Assembly (NCBI RefSeq): GCF_934747485.1
Contig: NZ_CAKVGN010000041.1
Span: 1-28,538 of the forward strand
Reading direction: 5' to 3'
DNA from: an uncultured Brachyspira sp.
GTDB lineage: Bacteria > Spirochaetota > Brachyspiria > Brachyspirales > Brachyspiraceae
Length of the DNA: 28,538 bases
A program made the position numbers and the translations under genes. This document shows, in pieces, positions 8,610 to 16,979 of the stretch (the stretch's first letter is position 1; every line of letters begins with the position of its first letter). The notes under the pieces are model-generated. The model was not told the DNA's origin, did not search any database, and was given only the letters and a program-made list of their open reading frames with translations.

Positions 8610-9572
8610 ATGGTTAAATTTGCAGACTTAGGTCTTGTAAATAGTAGAGACCTTTTTAAAAAAGCTATTGGCGGCGGTTATGCTATTCCAGCATTTAACT
8701 TTAATAATATGGAACAACTTCAGGCTATAGTACAAGCTTGTGTAGAAACTAAAAGCCCTGTTATTATTCAAGTATCTTCCGGTGCAAGAAAATATGCTAA
8801 CCAAACTTTACTTAGATATATGGCTCAAGGGGCTGTAGAATATGCTAAAGAATTAGGTGTTAATGTACCTATAGTATTACACCTTGACCATGGTGATAGC
8901 TTAGAACTTTGTAAAAGCTGTATTGAATATGGTTTCTCTTCAGTAATGATAGACGGAAGCCATTATGATTACAACAAAAACGTAGAAATTACTAGAAGTG
9001 TTGTTGAGTATGCTCATAAATATGATGTTACTGTTGAGGGAGAATTGGGTGTACTTGCCGGCGTAGAAGATGATGTTGTAGCTGAGCATCATACTTATAC
9101 TCAGCCTGAAGAAGTAGAAGATTTCGTTAAAAAAACAGGTGTTGATTCACTTGCTATATCTATTGGTACTAGTCATGGTGCTTATAAATTCAAACCTGGT
9201 CAAAACCCTCAAATAAGATTAGACATTCTTAAAGAAATTGAGAAAAAAATTCCGGGATTCCCTATTGTACTTCATGGTTCTTCAAGTGTGCCTCAGGAAT
9301 ATGTTAAAATGATTAATGAAAATGGCGGTAAACTTGATGATGCTATAGGTATTCCAGAAGAGCAATTAAGAGAGGCTTCTAAGAGTGCAGTTTGTAAAAT
9401 CAACATCGACAGCGATTCAAGACTTGCTATGACTGCTGCTATTAGAAAAGTATTCCATGATGACCCTAAAGAATTTGACCCTCGCAAATATTTAGGACCT
9501 GCTCGTGATGAAATGAAAAAACTTTATATACATAAAATAATCAATGTATTAGGTTCAAACGGTAAAATATAA
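8610..9572 (+). CDS. fba: Class II fructose-1,6-bisphosphate aldolase
   Basis: Glycolysis and gluconeogenesis: reversibly cleaves fructose-1,6-bisphosphate to DHAP and glyceraldehyde-3-phosphate with zinc. At 320 residues it fits the shorter class II type. HLDHGDS places catalytic Asp93 and zinc ligand His94. Further ligands are His189 in GTSHG and His222 in LHGSSS, and VEGELGVLAG (142-151) is the family's conserved Glu region. A GGAG lies six bases before the ATG. A tiny basic-peptide gene follows within 25 bases and probably shares the transcript. Confidence 0.96.
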   Translation: MVKFADLGLVNSRDLFKKAIGGGYAIPAFNFNNMEQLQAIVQACVETKSPVIIQVSSGARKYANQTLLRYMAQGAVEYAKELGVNVPIVLHLDHGDSLELCKSCIEYGFSSVMIDGSHYDYNKNVEITRSVVEYAHKYDVTVEGELGVLAGVEDDVVAEHHTYTQPEEVEDFVKKTGVDSLAISIGTSHGAYKFKPGQNPQIRLDILKEIEKKIPGFPIVLHGSSSVPQEYVKMINENGGKLDDAIGIPEEQLREASKSAVCKINIDSDSRLAMTAAIRKVFHDDPKEFDPRKYLGPARDEMKKLYIHKIINVLGSNGKI

Positions 9573-9596
9573 TAAAAATTAAAGGAGATATACACT

Positions 9597-9689
9597 GTGG
9601 GAAAACAACATAGAAAAGTAGTGAAACGCAAAAGAGCTTTAAGAAGAATTAAAAGACAAAAAGATGCTCTTAATGCTAAAGCTAAATAA
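9597..9689 (+). CDS. 30-residue highly basic peptide, possibly ribosome- or nucleic-acid-associated
   Basis: GTG start with a strong AAGGAGAT seven bases upstream, 30 codons and a TAA stop, sitting 24 bases after fba and just before a clear terminator. Thirteen of its thirty residues are Lys or Arg (for example KRKRALRRIKRQK), with one acidic residue, so it very probably binds RNA, DNA or the ribosome. Very small basic ribosome-associated proteins are known in several bacterial groups, but I cannot assign a family. The good Shine-Dalgarno, correct spacing and terminator argue that it is translated. Confidence 0.7.
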   Translation: MGKQHRKVVKRKRALRRIKRQKDALNAKAK

Positions 9690-9702
9690 ACAAGATTTTT
9701 TA

Positions 9703-9737
9703 GGGGTGTAAGTTTTTTCTTATACCCTTAATTTTTT
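9703..9737 (+). terminator. Rho-independent terminator of the fba transcript
   Basis: GGGTGTAAG (9704-9712) pairs with CTTATACCC (9719-9727), allowing one G-U pair, around a six-T loop. TTAATTTTTT follows. It starts 14 bases after the basic peptide's stop codon. Confidence 0.85.
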
Positions 9738-9760
9738 ACTAATAAAGTATTAGTAATACT
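9736..9760. promoter_or_regulatory. Overlapping palindromes upstream of the SAM hydrolase gene
   Basis: TTACTAATA (9736-9744) and TATTAGTAA (9748-9756) form a 9-bp inverted repeat with a three-base centre. The overlapping AGTATTAGTAATACT (9746-9760) is itself a 15-base palindrome with one central unpaired base. The arrangement looks like an operator or mutually exclusive hairpins. No protein can be named. Confidence 0.35.
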
Positions 9761-9832
9761 AAATTTGATAAAACAAATAATCAATAAAAATAGTATTTTA
9801 AAACAATATTTAAAAATTATTAGGGTAGAAAA

Positions 9833-10738
9833 ATGAAAAAAATTATTATATCAATATTAACAATATTTGTTGTAATGTCTTGTACTAATCAAAACAGCAT
9901 TGATAAATCTCCTCTTGCAATTCAAACAGATTTTGGAAGAAAGGATAATGCTGTAGCAAGCATGTATGGTGTTGCTCTTACTGTAGATAAAGATTTAAAA
10001 GTTTATGACCTCACACATGAGATACCTGCATACAATATATGGGAGGCTGCTTTGAGGCTTGACCAAACTGCAAGATATTGGCCTGAAGGTACTGTATTTG
10101 TCAGCGTTGTAGACCCGGGGGTTGGCACTGATAGAAAATCGGTTGTTATGAAAACTAAAAATAATTATTATTTTGTTACTCCGGATAATGGTACTTTAAC
10201 TTTTGTTGCAGAGTCTTTGGGTGTAAAAGAGGTAAGAGAAATTGATGAAGCTAAAAATAGACTTACAAACTCACAGGAATCATACACTTTCCACGGAAGA
10301 GACGTTTATGTTTATACTGGAGCTAAACTTGCTTCTAAACAAATTACTTTTGAAGAAGTTGGGCAATCTTTAGGAACTAATATAACAAAAATTGAATATC
10401 AAAAGGCTAAATATGAGAATGGAGTTTTTTATGCTAATATACCTGTGCTTGATATTCAATACGGAAATGTTTGGTCATCGCTTCCTCGTAAGTTAATGCT
10501 TGATAATGGAATTAATATGGGGGATACTCTTAATGTAAAAATATATAATTATAGCGAGCTTGTATGGACTGGAGATGTTAAACTTGTAAATACTTTTGGC
10601 GATGTGCCTGAAAATGAAAATATGGCTTATTTTAATTCTGAACTTAATTTCTCTGTAGCTGTTAATATGGGTAATTTCTCTGAAAGATATAAAGTATACA
10701 GCGGACCAAATTGGAGTATGGAAATTACAAAAAAATAG
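9833..10738 (+). CDS. Lipoprotein SAM hydrolase (SAM hydroxide adenosyltransferase, DUF62 family)
   Basis: This family splits S-adenosylmethionine to adenosine and methionine using activated water; halogenases of natural-product pathways are relatives. The 301-residue protein opens with a signal ending in VMSC (Cys17), a lipobox. After it come QTDFGRKD (31-38), VVDPGVGTDR (92-101) and YTFHGRD (151-157). These give the family's Asp94, Arg101 and His154 triad with the canonical seven-residue Asp-Arg spacing. A C-terminal beta domain follows from about residue 195. AGGG lies upstream of the ATG. Export is odd for an enzyme whose substrate is made in the cytoplasm, though similar exported members occur in Bacteroidetes as I recall. 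It could act on scavenged SAM. Confidence 0.85.
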   Translation: MKKIIISILTIFVVMSCTNQNSIDKSPLAIQTDFGRKDNAVASMYGVALTVDKDLKVYDLTHEIPAYNIWEAALRLDQTARYWPEGTVFVSVVDPGVGTDRKSVVMKTKNNYYFVTPDNGTLTFVAESLGVKEVREIDEAKNRLTNSQESYTFHGRDVYVYTGAKLASKQITFEEVGQSLGTNITKIEYQKAKYENGVFYANIPVLDIQYGNVWSSLPRKLMLDNGINMGDTLNVKIYNYSELVWTGDVKLVNTFGDVPENENMAYFNSELNFSVAVNMGNFSERYKVYSGPNWSMEITKK

Positions 10739-10751
10739 TAAAATAATAAAT

Positions 10752-10786
10752 TATAATAATGGGTTTACAAAAAGCCCATTATTATA
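10752..10786. terminator. Perfect hairpin after the SAM hydrolase gene
   Basis: A 12-bp perfect inverted repeat, TATAATAATGGG (10752-10763) and CCCATTATTATA (10775-10786), has an 11-base loop and starts 14 bases beyond the stop codon. No real T-run follows on the plus strand, so it may be a terminator, an RNA 3' stabiliser, or both. Confidence 0.6.
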
Positions 10787-10927
10787 ACAATAATATAAAT
10801 TATGACAAAAATAGAACAATATCTCTTGAACACAAACAAAATAAAATTTTTTGATACTATTCACTGTGATAAAAATAAAAAGATAGTAATAAAGAATAAG
10901 CATCTCAAAAAAACTAATGGAGCACAG

Positions 10928-11512
10928 ATGGAAATACAAAATACAGAAATAAAAAATGAAGAGTTAAAGAAATTATATCAAACTATAACTAAATGTATGA
11001 AATGCGAAGCTTTATGCAGCACTCGTAAAAATGTGGTATTTGGAAGGGGAGATGAAAAACCTGATATAGTATTTGTAGGAGAAGCTCCGGGGGCTGATGA
11101 AGATAGATTAGGTTTTCCATTTGTGGGCAGAGCCGGCAAATTATTAGATAAGTGGCTTGAGAGGCTAAATATTTCTAATTATTATATTATGAATGCCTTA
11201 AAATGCCGTCCGCCTGAAAACAGAGACCCGCTTTTAGAAGAAAAAGATAATTGCAGAGATTTCTTTACAAAGCAGCTTGAAATATTAAATCCTAAAATTA
11301 TATGTGCATTGGGAAGACATGGGTTTTCTAACCTTGTAGATTTTGATTTAAAAACTCCTTTTGGAAAAGTGAGAAACAATATTCATTATTATAACAATAT
11401 ACCTGTAATTGCAACATATCACCCTGCATATATATTAAGAAATCAAAAAGAAGAAATAAAAGTAATAGAAGATTTGGAGTTTATGATAAGGGAATTAGAA
11501 AAATTAAAATAA
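10928..11512 (+). CDS. Family 4 uracil-DNA glycosylase (iron-sulfur type)
   Basis: Removes uracil from DNA at the start of base-excision repair. Motif A is VGEAPGADEDR (50-60), followed by FVGRAGKLLD (65-74). NALKCRPPENRDP is at 89-101 and motif B is HPAYILR (165-171). Four cysteines in the [4Fe-4S] pattern of this family are present: Cys23, Cys26, Cys93 and Cys109. The frame is open from an ATG at 10802, but that start lacks a Shine-Dalgarno. The ATG at 10928 has GGAG five bases upstream and gives a 194-residue protein of normal size, so I chose it. It follows the SAM hydrolase gene after a hairpin. Confidence 0.9.
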   Translation: MEIQNTEIKNEELKKLYQTITKCMKCEALCSTRKNVVFGRGDEKPDIVFVGEAPGADEDRLGFPFVGRAGKLLDKWLERLNISNYYIMNALKCRPPENRDPLLEEKDNCRDFFTKQLEILNPKIICALGRHGFSNLVDFDLKTPFGKVRNNIHYYNNIPVIATYHPAYILRNQKEEIKVIEDLEFMIRELEKLK

Positions 11513-11560
11513 TTATATTTATTAGTTTATATATTTTTGTAAATGTATTATTAATTTTTG

Positions 11561-11599
11561 TAGCATTTTTTATCAAATATAAAAATTACAAAAATGCTA
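11561..11599. repeat. Inverted repeat downstream of the glycosylase gene
   Basis: TAGCATTTTT (11561-11570) and AAAAATGCTA (11590-11599) form a perfect 10-bp inverted repeat with a 19-base AT-rich loop, about 50 bases after the stop codon. No T-run follows the right arm. It may contribute to transcript ending. Confidence 0.4.
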
Positions 11600-11638
11600 A
11601 ACTTTGGTTTTATGTAAAAACAAATATGTATTAAGTTT

Positions 11639-11711
11639 AATTCTTTTATAGCAATACCATAGGCACTTCTTTTAGGTTGTCCTAAATAATTTTATTTGTC
11701 ATAAAAGAATT
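11639..11711 (+). repeat. Fragment of the modular palindrome family (palindrome 2 type)
   Basis: AATTCTTTTAT (11639-11649) pairs with ATAAAAGAATT (11701-11711). The loop carries CAATACCATAGGCACTTC, close to the loop of palindrome 2 in copies A and C, and an inner hairpin TTTAGG/CCTAAA (11671-11686). Palindrome 1 and the GGGG/CCCC hairpin are absent, so this is a partial or eroded copy. Confidence 0.6.
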
Positions 11712-11724
11712 ATAAGTTTATATA
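11696..11724 (+). promoter_or_regulatory. Putative promoter of the ankyrin gene
   Basis: TTGTCA (11696-11701) and TATATA (11719-11724) with a 17-base spacer end 39 bases before the TTG start. The -35 box overlaps the right arm of the palindrome at 11701-11711, so the repeat may supply part of the promoter. Confidence 0.5.
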
Positions 11725-11763
11725 AACACAAATATATAAAATAAACTCTATTAGGAAACAAAT

Positions 11764-12600
11764 TTGAAAAGAATAATATTACTATTTTGTTTAAGTGCTT
11801 GTTTATATACTCAAGAATTTGATTATCTCTTGCCAGATGATTTTGATACAAACGAATATAAAGAATATTACACAAACAATAAAGAAGAGCATATAGAAAA
11901 CAAAAAAACAAACACCCCCACAAAACCAACTATATTCGACTATATAAATACTTCATACAAAATAAAAGATACAATAATGAACCTTCAAAACTATCTCGAT
12001 AAAGGCGGAGACATTAATGCCACAAACACAAACGGCAATACTATTTTAATGGAAGCCTCATCAATAGGATATTATGATTTAGTTGATTATATAATAGATA
12101 AAAAAGCAGAAATAAATGCTACAAACTCAAATGGTGAAAACGCTTTAATATTAGCTGCTAATTATCCATATATATTAAATCTCCTTATAGAAAACAATGC
12201 TGATATAAATGCAATAGACAATAAAGGAAAAACAGCACTTCTCACAGCAGCAGAAAAAGGAAACATTATGTCTGTGCAATTACTAATCAAAGAAAAAAGC
12301 GATATAAATAAAAAAGATATTTTAGGCAAAAACATATTGATGTATGCCGTTGAAAGTGAAAATTTAGACTTGGTGAAATATATAATAGAAAAACTAAAAG
12401 TTGATATTAATGAAAAAGATGATTGGGGGCAGAATGCCATATTTTACGTTACAAAAATAGAAATTGCGAGATATTTAATTTATAATGATATAGATTATAA
12501 AAGCAGAAATTCAATTGGACTAAAACCGCATGAAGTGTTAAAATATAATAATAAAATAAATGTATCTAACTATTTACAAAAATTATATAATGATGAATAA
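11764..12600 (+). CDS. Exported ankyrin-repeat protein
   Basis: A TTG start preceded by TTAGGAAA (AGGA seven bases upstream) gives a 278-residue protein. Its N-terminus MKRIILLFCLSAC is a short export signal; LSAC with Cys13 fits a lipobox, so it may be a lipoprotein. From about residue 76 to 250 there are five to six ankyrin repeats with the usual pattern of Asn-Gly or Lys-Gly turns, Ala-rich first helices and DINA/EINA ends (for example 83-86, 117-119, 147-150). Ankyrin repeats bind proteins; the partner is unknown. Spirochaetes of this type often carry several such genes. It leads a probable three-gene unit. Confidence 0.85.
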   Translation: MKRIILLFCLSACLYTQEFDYLLPDDFDTNEYKEYYTNNKEEHIENKKTNTPTKPTIFDYINTSYKIKDTIMNLQNYLDKGGDINATNTNGNTILMEASSIGYYDLVDYIIDKKAEINATNSNGENALILAANYPYILNLLIENNADINAIDNKGKTALLTAAEKGNIMSVQLLIKEKSDINKKDILGKNILMYAVESENLDLVKYIIEKLKVDINEKDDWGQNAIFYVTKIEIARYLIYNDIDYKSRNSIGLKPHEVLKYNNKINVSNYLQKLYNDE

Positions 12601-12663
12601 TAAAAATGTCTTTAAGTATTTTTTATATAAACCGAAAATATTTGCAGTATATTGGAGAGTATA

Positions 12664-13503
12664 ATGAATATTAAAGTTGTCTTATTATTTATAAGTATAA
12701 ACATACTTCTATTTGCACAATCTACTTCCAATGTTGGAGATAATAACATATTAATAAATACTGGTACAGGAAGAGTAGATTATACAACATATACAATATA
12801 TGCTGATGCTACCGCTGATATTCTTACAGACAAAGTATTGCACCCAGAAGCATTATTAATACTCCAAGAACAAGCAGAAGAAGAAACTTTTAGAACCCTT
12901 TATCAAACATTGGGTAATGTTATAGTTAATGGAGATTATACAGTTTTTAACATCATAGAAGAAAATGCCAAATTAAGAGAAGATGTTATGGACTTTGTTA
13001 ATAATGCAAGACTATTAGGAGTATCCTATCCAAGCAGAACAAGCGTTAAAGTATTAATGGCTTTAGATATCATCACTAACCAATTAATGTCAAACTTTAT
13101 ACAAAATATGAATACTTATAAACCTACACCAATAGTAACATATATTGATGCTGGTACTGATTATGACGGGCTTGTAATAGATGCAAGAGGAATAGGATTT
13201 AAGCCGTCTCTATTTCCTACAATATACAATGAAAACGGTGATGCTATTTATGATATTGCTTATATAGATAAAAAAATTGCCTCTACTAATGGATATATAA
13301 AATATTCTACAAACTCATTTTTAACTAATCAAATATCTACAAACATTACAGGCAGAAAACCATATAATATAGTAGCTTGGAGAACAAGAGGAAAATTTGC
13401 TAGCGATTTGGTAATAGGAAATGAAGATGCAAGTATTATATTAAGTGCCAAAAAATTAAAAGAGGCTATTAGAAATTGTAAGGTTACAGTTATAATAGAC
13501 TAA
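12664..13503 (+). CDS. Exported LPP20-like spirochaete protein, function unknown
   Basis: The frame extends upstream to a TTG, but that TTG is part of the Shine-Dalgarno TTGGAGAG. The ATG at 12664, with GGAG six bases upstream, is the real start and gives 279 residues. Residues 1-18 are a signal peptide with cleavage after LFA. The body resembles LPP20/FlgT-like envelope proteins: an early helix rich in Ala and Glu with TLGNVIVNGDYTV, then GLVIDARGIGFKPSLFP near 168-184. The latter precedes an INENG-type description of sequence and a DLVIGNEDASII ending. A role at the envelope is inferred from the signal and family only. Confidence 0.65.
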   Translation: MNIKVVLLFISINILLFAQSTSNVGDNNILINTGTGRVDYTTYTIYADATADILTDKVLHPEALLILQEQAEEETFRTLYQTLGNVIVNGDYTVFNIIEENAKLREDVMDFVNNARLLGVSYPSRTSVKVLMALDIITNQLMSNFIQNMNTYKPTPIVTYIDAGTDYDGLVIDARGIGFKPSLFPTIYNENGDAIYDIAYIDKKIASTNGYIKYSTNSFLTNQISTNITGRKPYNIVAWRTRGKFASDLVIGNEDASIILSAKKLKEAIRNCKVTVIID

Positions 13504-13522
13504 TAATAAGCTTTTTAATATT

Positions 13523-16500
13523 ATGAAAAAGATAGAATATTATATTGATTATATATTTGAAGAAAATCAAGAAGATATTAAACAATATATATTAAAACAA
13601 ACAGATACTATAAATTTTAAAATAAATAAAAATAATATATCAAATGATAAAACTATATACTCTCAAATAGTAGAAAAATACTTTCAAAAAGATGATGATA
13701 ATGATTATATAATTAGGCTATTTAAAATTATTTCATTATATGATATAGACAATATTTATATATTTGAAGCTTTTATTATTAATATTATAGCTGGCTTAAA
13801 AATAAAAGATGCTGTATTAAAAACAATAAATTATAAAAAAATAATAAATTATAATAAAGAGAATATTTCAGAAGAAGAGATACTAAAAAGAAAATTCTAT
13901 ATATTTACTTATTTTGATAATGCCTACAAATATTTTCCAAACTATATAAATAATTATATTGAAAATGTATATAAACTAACATTTGAAGAAGCTTCCAAAG
14001 AATATAATGACAATATTATAATACCATTAATGGCTTTAGTTATTGGCTATTATATTAATAATGAAAATGAAAAATATATAGATAAAATTTTAGAATATTT
14101 AGATAATATAAATATACTAGACTCTATGCTTGCTGTTAGCATTATAATAGATAAAAATAAAAAAATAGAAAATAAATTTGTAGAGTTATTAAAACAATTA
14201 GAGAAAAATAATAAAAGCCTTATAGCAGATTTTATTTATATATCAAGGCTTCCAATAGAAAACAAATACTTCTTTGATTTTAATGATTATGATGATTATA
14301 TGAACTATCTAATAGATTCAAATGCAGAGAATTATATAATCTTTTTAATTAAATATTTAAACAACAATACACACTTAAACTATAATAAAATATATTCAGA
14401 GCTTATAGAAATAAAAAAATATGATGAAGAGACTTTTAATAAAATATATGAAGTATTAAAACTTTCAGAAAAAAATAAATATGCAATAGAATTAATGTCA
14501 ATATTTAATCTAATAACAAACAGCAGTATTGATAACATAAATTATTTTTTAGAATCTTTAGAAAAAGAATTAGAAGAGTTTTTTAATATTAAGCATATAA
14601 AATACAACACTATATATGATTTAATTCATGCTCTAAAAATATATAAAAATGATTTAACTATTAAGTTTAATGAGCGTATAATATTTTTATTGAATGTTTT
14701 TAATTGGTTTTATGATAGTGATGATAATGCTAAAAAAATTGTAAACACTATATTAGAATCTTTTCCATACAATTTAATGATTCCTATAATTATAAAAAAC
14801 AATATAAACTTATTTAACAAAAACATAGATGATACTATAAAACAATATAATATAAACATAAAAGATTTGTTAATAACCTATTTTAATAGCTACCCTATAT
14901 ACATATTTAAATCTCAATATGTTACAGAATTATTAAATAAATATACTTATGAGATTAAAGAAGCATTTGAAGATATAGATTTTTTAAATGCAGTATCAAC
15001 AACAAGTTATGCATTAATTGATTTTCTGGAATTAGTTTATAATAAAAATAATTTTGAAGATTATAGTATTGTTTATAATATTTTAAATACAGACAATGAA
15101 GAACTAAAAAAATATTCTCTAAACATTATTGCAGAAAATGAAGAGTTAAACAGAAAATATGTAGAAGATAATTTAGATAATTGCAAAGAGTTTAAAGATA
15201 TATTAAAAAAATGGAATTACAGCAAAGAAGATTTTTGTTTTAATAGCATTGAAGAGATTTATGATTATGTTGATTATTATTATACAGACAATGAGTTATT
15301 AGATTTTTTGGATAATTATTATAATATTCTCTCTAAAGAAAACACAAATATAGATATTAAAGTATTAAAATATATATTAAATGAATTCTTAAAAATAGAG
15401 AAGCCTAATAAACCAAAAGATATAGAAAAAATATTAGAGTTTGTAGATAGAAAATCTTTTATAGAAGCAGCTGAAAAGGCAGCAGAATATTTTATAAATA
15501 ATAATCTAATAGAAGACAACATAAAAATAATAACTCCTTATGCAATATATGCTGATGAAAGCCATATAGAAAAACTTCATCAATTATTGATAGATTGGAA
15601 TAATAGTTTTAAAACACCATTGATACTATATGCAATGCAATCAATCGCTATAAATGGAAAAACTTCAGCATTAAAAATGATAAACAAATTCGCTCTAAAC
15701 AGCAACAATAGAGAAATAAAAAATAACATAAAAGAAATACTTATATATGCATCAGAAATATTAAATACAAATATAGACAACATCTTTGAAAGATTATTCC
15801 CTAACTTTGGATTTGATATAGAAGGCAAAAAAATAATAAATTACGGTAAAAGAAGTTTCAAATTGCAATTATTAAGCGATTCTTATTTAGAGATTTTTGA
15901 TATTCAAAACTCTTCAATAATCAAAGAATTTCCAGAAACAGAAAATGATGAAGAATTAAAAAAAGTAAAAGAAGATTTTTTATATACCCAAAAAACATTA
16001 AAAGAAATAATTAATTATGAAAAAATAAAATTAACAAGAGCCTTAATAAACGGCAGGAAATGGAATTATAAAACTTTCTTTGAAGTATTTATAGATAATC
16101 CAATAATGCGTTATTTTACACTCTCATTCGTTTGGGGAGTTTATGATGAAAATAATGTTTTAATAGATTCTTTTAGATATATGGAAGATGGGGCATTTGT
16201 AACAGCAGACGATGAATTATATGAGCTTCCAGACAATTGCTATATTGGAATATATCATATAATTGATGATGATATAGAAAAATTTTATAAGTGGAGAGAG
16301 CAATTTGAGCTTTATGATATAGAACAGCCAATTAATCAATTTATGAATGAGCTTATAACATTAAAAGAAGAGAATGTAAAATATGATTCTATTATAATGT
16401 TTGAAGGATTAAAAATTGACAGTTCATATATAAATCAACTATGCAGAGAGCTTGATATAAGAGACACTTATTTTAATGACAATGCTTCATATATGATATT

Positions 16501-16690
16501 TGATGATATATTAAAAATAGTATGTAAGATTAATGCTTATGCCTATGGAGAAGAGATAGTTTTAGGCTCTATAGAGTTTTATGAGCTTGAGAAGAATGAG
16601 AGATTAGGCAAAAAGATAAATCCATTTGAAATTAGTCAAAAGTTTGTTAGTTCTATACTATATTATTTATCGTTGGGGCTATACGAATAA
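13523..16690 (+). CDS. 1055-residue protein with C-terminal DUF4132 domain
   Basis: A large, Asn/Ile/Lys-rich, mainly helical protein with no signal peptide or membrane helix. Residues about 830-950 match the DUF4132 pattern: a Leu-Ile-Asn-Gly-Arg-Lys-Trp segment, then NPIMRYFTLSFVWGVYDENN, an FRYMEDGAF strand, a YHI (HP-like) element, and a Trp-rich region ending in QPINQFMNEL. DUF4132 also occurs in MolR/WGR-type proteins whose function is unsettled. The long N-terminal part looks like a helical-repeat scaffold, which is inference. It lies 19 bases after the LPP20-like gene, without a clear Shine-Dalgarno, suggesting translational coupling. Base composition matches its neighbours apart from being especially A-rich. 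Confidence 0.75.
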   Translation: MKKIEYYIDYIFEENQEDIKQYILKQTDTINFKINKNNISNDKTIYSQIVEKYFQKDDDNDYIIRLFKIISLYDIDNIYIFEAFIINIIAGLKIKDAVLKTINYKKIINYNKENISEEEILKRKFYIFTYFDNAYKYFPNYINNYIENVYKLTFEEASKEYNDNIIIPLMALVIGYYINNENEKYIDKILEYLDNINILDSMLAVSIIIDKNKKIENKFVELLKQLEKNNKSLIADFIYISRLPIENKYFFDFNDYDDYMNYLIDSNAENYIIFLIKYLNNNTHLNYNKIYSELIEIKKYDEETFNKIYEVLKLSEKNKYAIELMSIFNLITNSSIDNINYFLESLEKELEEFFNIKHIKYNTIYDLIHALKIYKNDLTIKFNERIIFLLNVFNWFYDSDDNAKKIVNTILESFPYNLMIPIIIKNNINLFNKNIDDTIKQYNINIKDLLITYFNSYPIYIFKSQYVTELLNKYTYEIKEAFEDIDFLNAVSTTSYALIDFLELVYNKNNFEDYSIVYNILNTDNEELKKYSLNIIAENEELNRKYVEDNLDNCKEFKDILKKWNYSKEDFCFNSIEEIYDYVDYYYTDNELLDFLDNYYNILSKENTNIDIKVLKYILNEFLKIEKPNKPKDIEKILEFVDRKSFIEAAEKAAEYFINNNLIEDNIKIITPYAIYADESHIEKLHQLLIDWNNSFKTPLILYAMQSIAINGKTSALKMINKFALNSNNREIKNNIKEILIYASEILNTNIDNIFERLFPNFGFDIEGKKIINYGKRSFKLQLLSDSYLEIFDIQNSSIIKEFPETENDEELKKVKEDFLYTQKTLKEIINYEKIKLTRALINGRKWNYKTFFEVFIDNPIMRYFTLSFVWGVYDENNVLIDSFRYMEDGAFVTADDELYELPDNCYIGIYHIIDDDIEKFYKWREQFELYDIEQPINQFMNELITLKEENVKYDSIIMFEGLKIDSSYINQLCRELDIRDTYFNDNASYMIFDDILKIVCKINAYAYGEEIVLGSIEFYELEKNERLGKKINPFEISQKFVSSILYYLSLGLYE

Positions 16691-16715
16691 AAAATTATAT
16701 TTTATAGTTTTTGTT

Positions 16716-16900
16716 TTATTCAACTTTTCCCGCCGCAAAAAGTTTTCGCCCTTCGGGCACGTTTCGCGAAAGTACAACTTTATATATTGTCAATATGTAT
16801 TAATAAAAACAATATTTATATTTTAGATTAAAAATGCAGTTCTTTTGGTTCTTTTATACCAATAAAAGAACTGGGGGTTCGGGGGCTAGTCCCCGAAAGC
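16716..16900 (+). repeat. Modular palindromic repeat, copy B
   Basis: Palindrome 1: AACTTTT (16722-16728) and AAAAGTT (16738-16744) around CCCGCCGC, followed by a GCCCTTCGGGC hairpin and a TTTCGCGAAA palindrome. An AT spacer nearly identical to that of copy D leads to ATGCAG. Palindrome 2: GTTCTTTTA (16848-16856) and TAAAAGAAC (16863-16871). Hairpin 3: TTCGGGG (16878-16884) and CCCCGAA (16891-16897). It lies just after the DUF4132 gene in a 614-base gap (16691-17304) with no credible gene. Confidence 0.75.
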
Positions 16901-16979
16901 AATAAAAACATAAAAAGTTAATTTTTACAGACTTAAAATTTTTAGTATATATTAAAACTATTATTTTCTATAAATTTTT

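Noticed and set aside
10802..10927. N-terminal extension of the uracil-DNA glycosylase
   Set aside because: The upstream ATG has no Shine-Dalgarno, while the ATG at 10928 has GGAG and gives the normal family length.
12652..12663. TTG start for the LPP20-like gene
   Set aside because: The TTG is part of the Shine-Dalgarno for the ATG at 12664, which begins a proper signal peptide.
16626..16826. Open frame of 66 codons after the DUF4132 gene
   Set aside because: It overlaps the DUF4132 gene and repeat copy B, with no start signal.
16878..16897. TTCGGGGGCTAGTCCCCGAA considered as a tRNA arm
   Set aside because: There is no acceptor, D or T stem around it; it is a simple hairpin recurring at 23668-23683.
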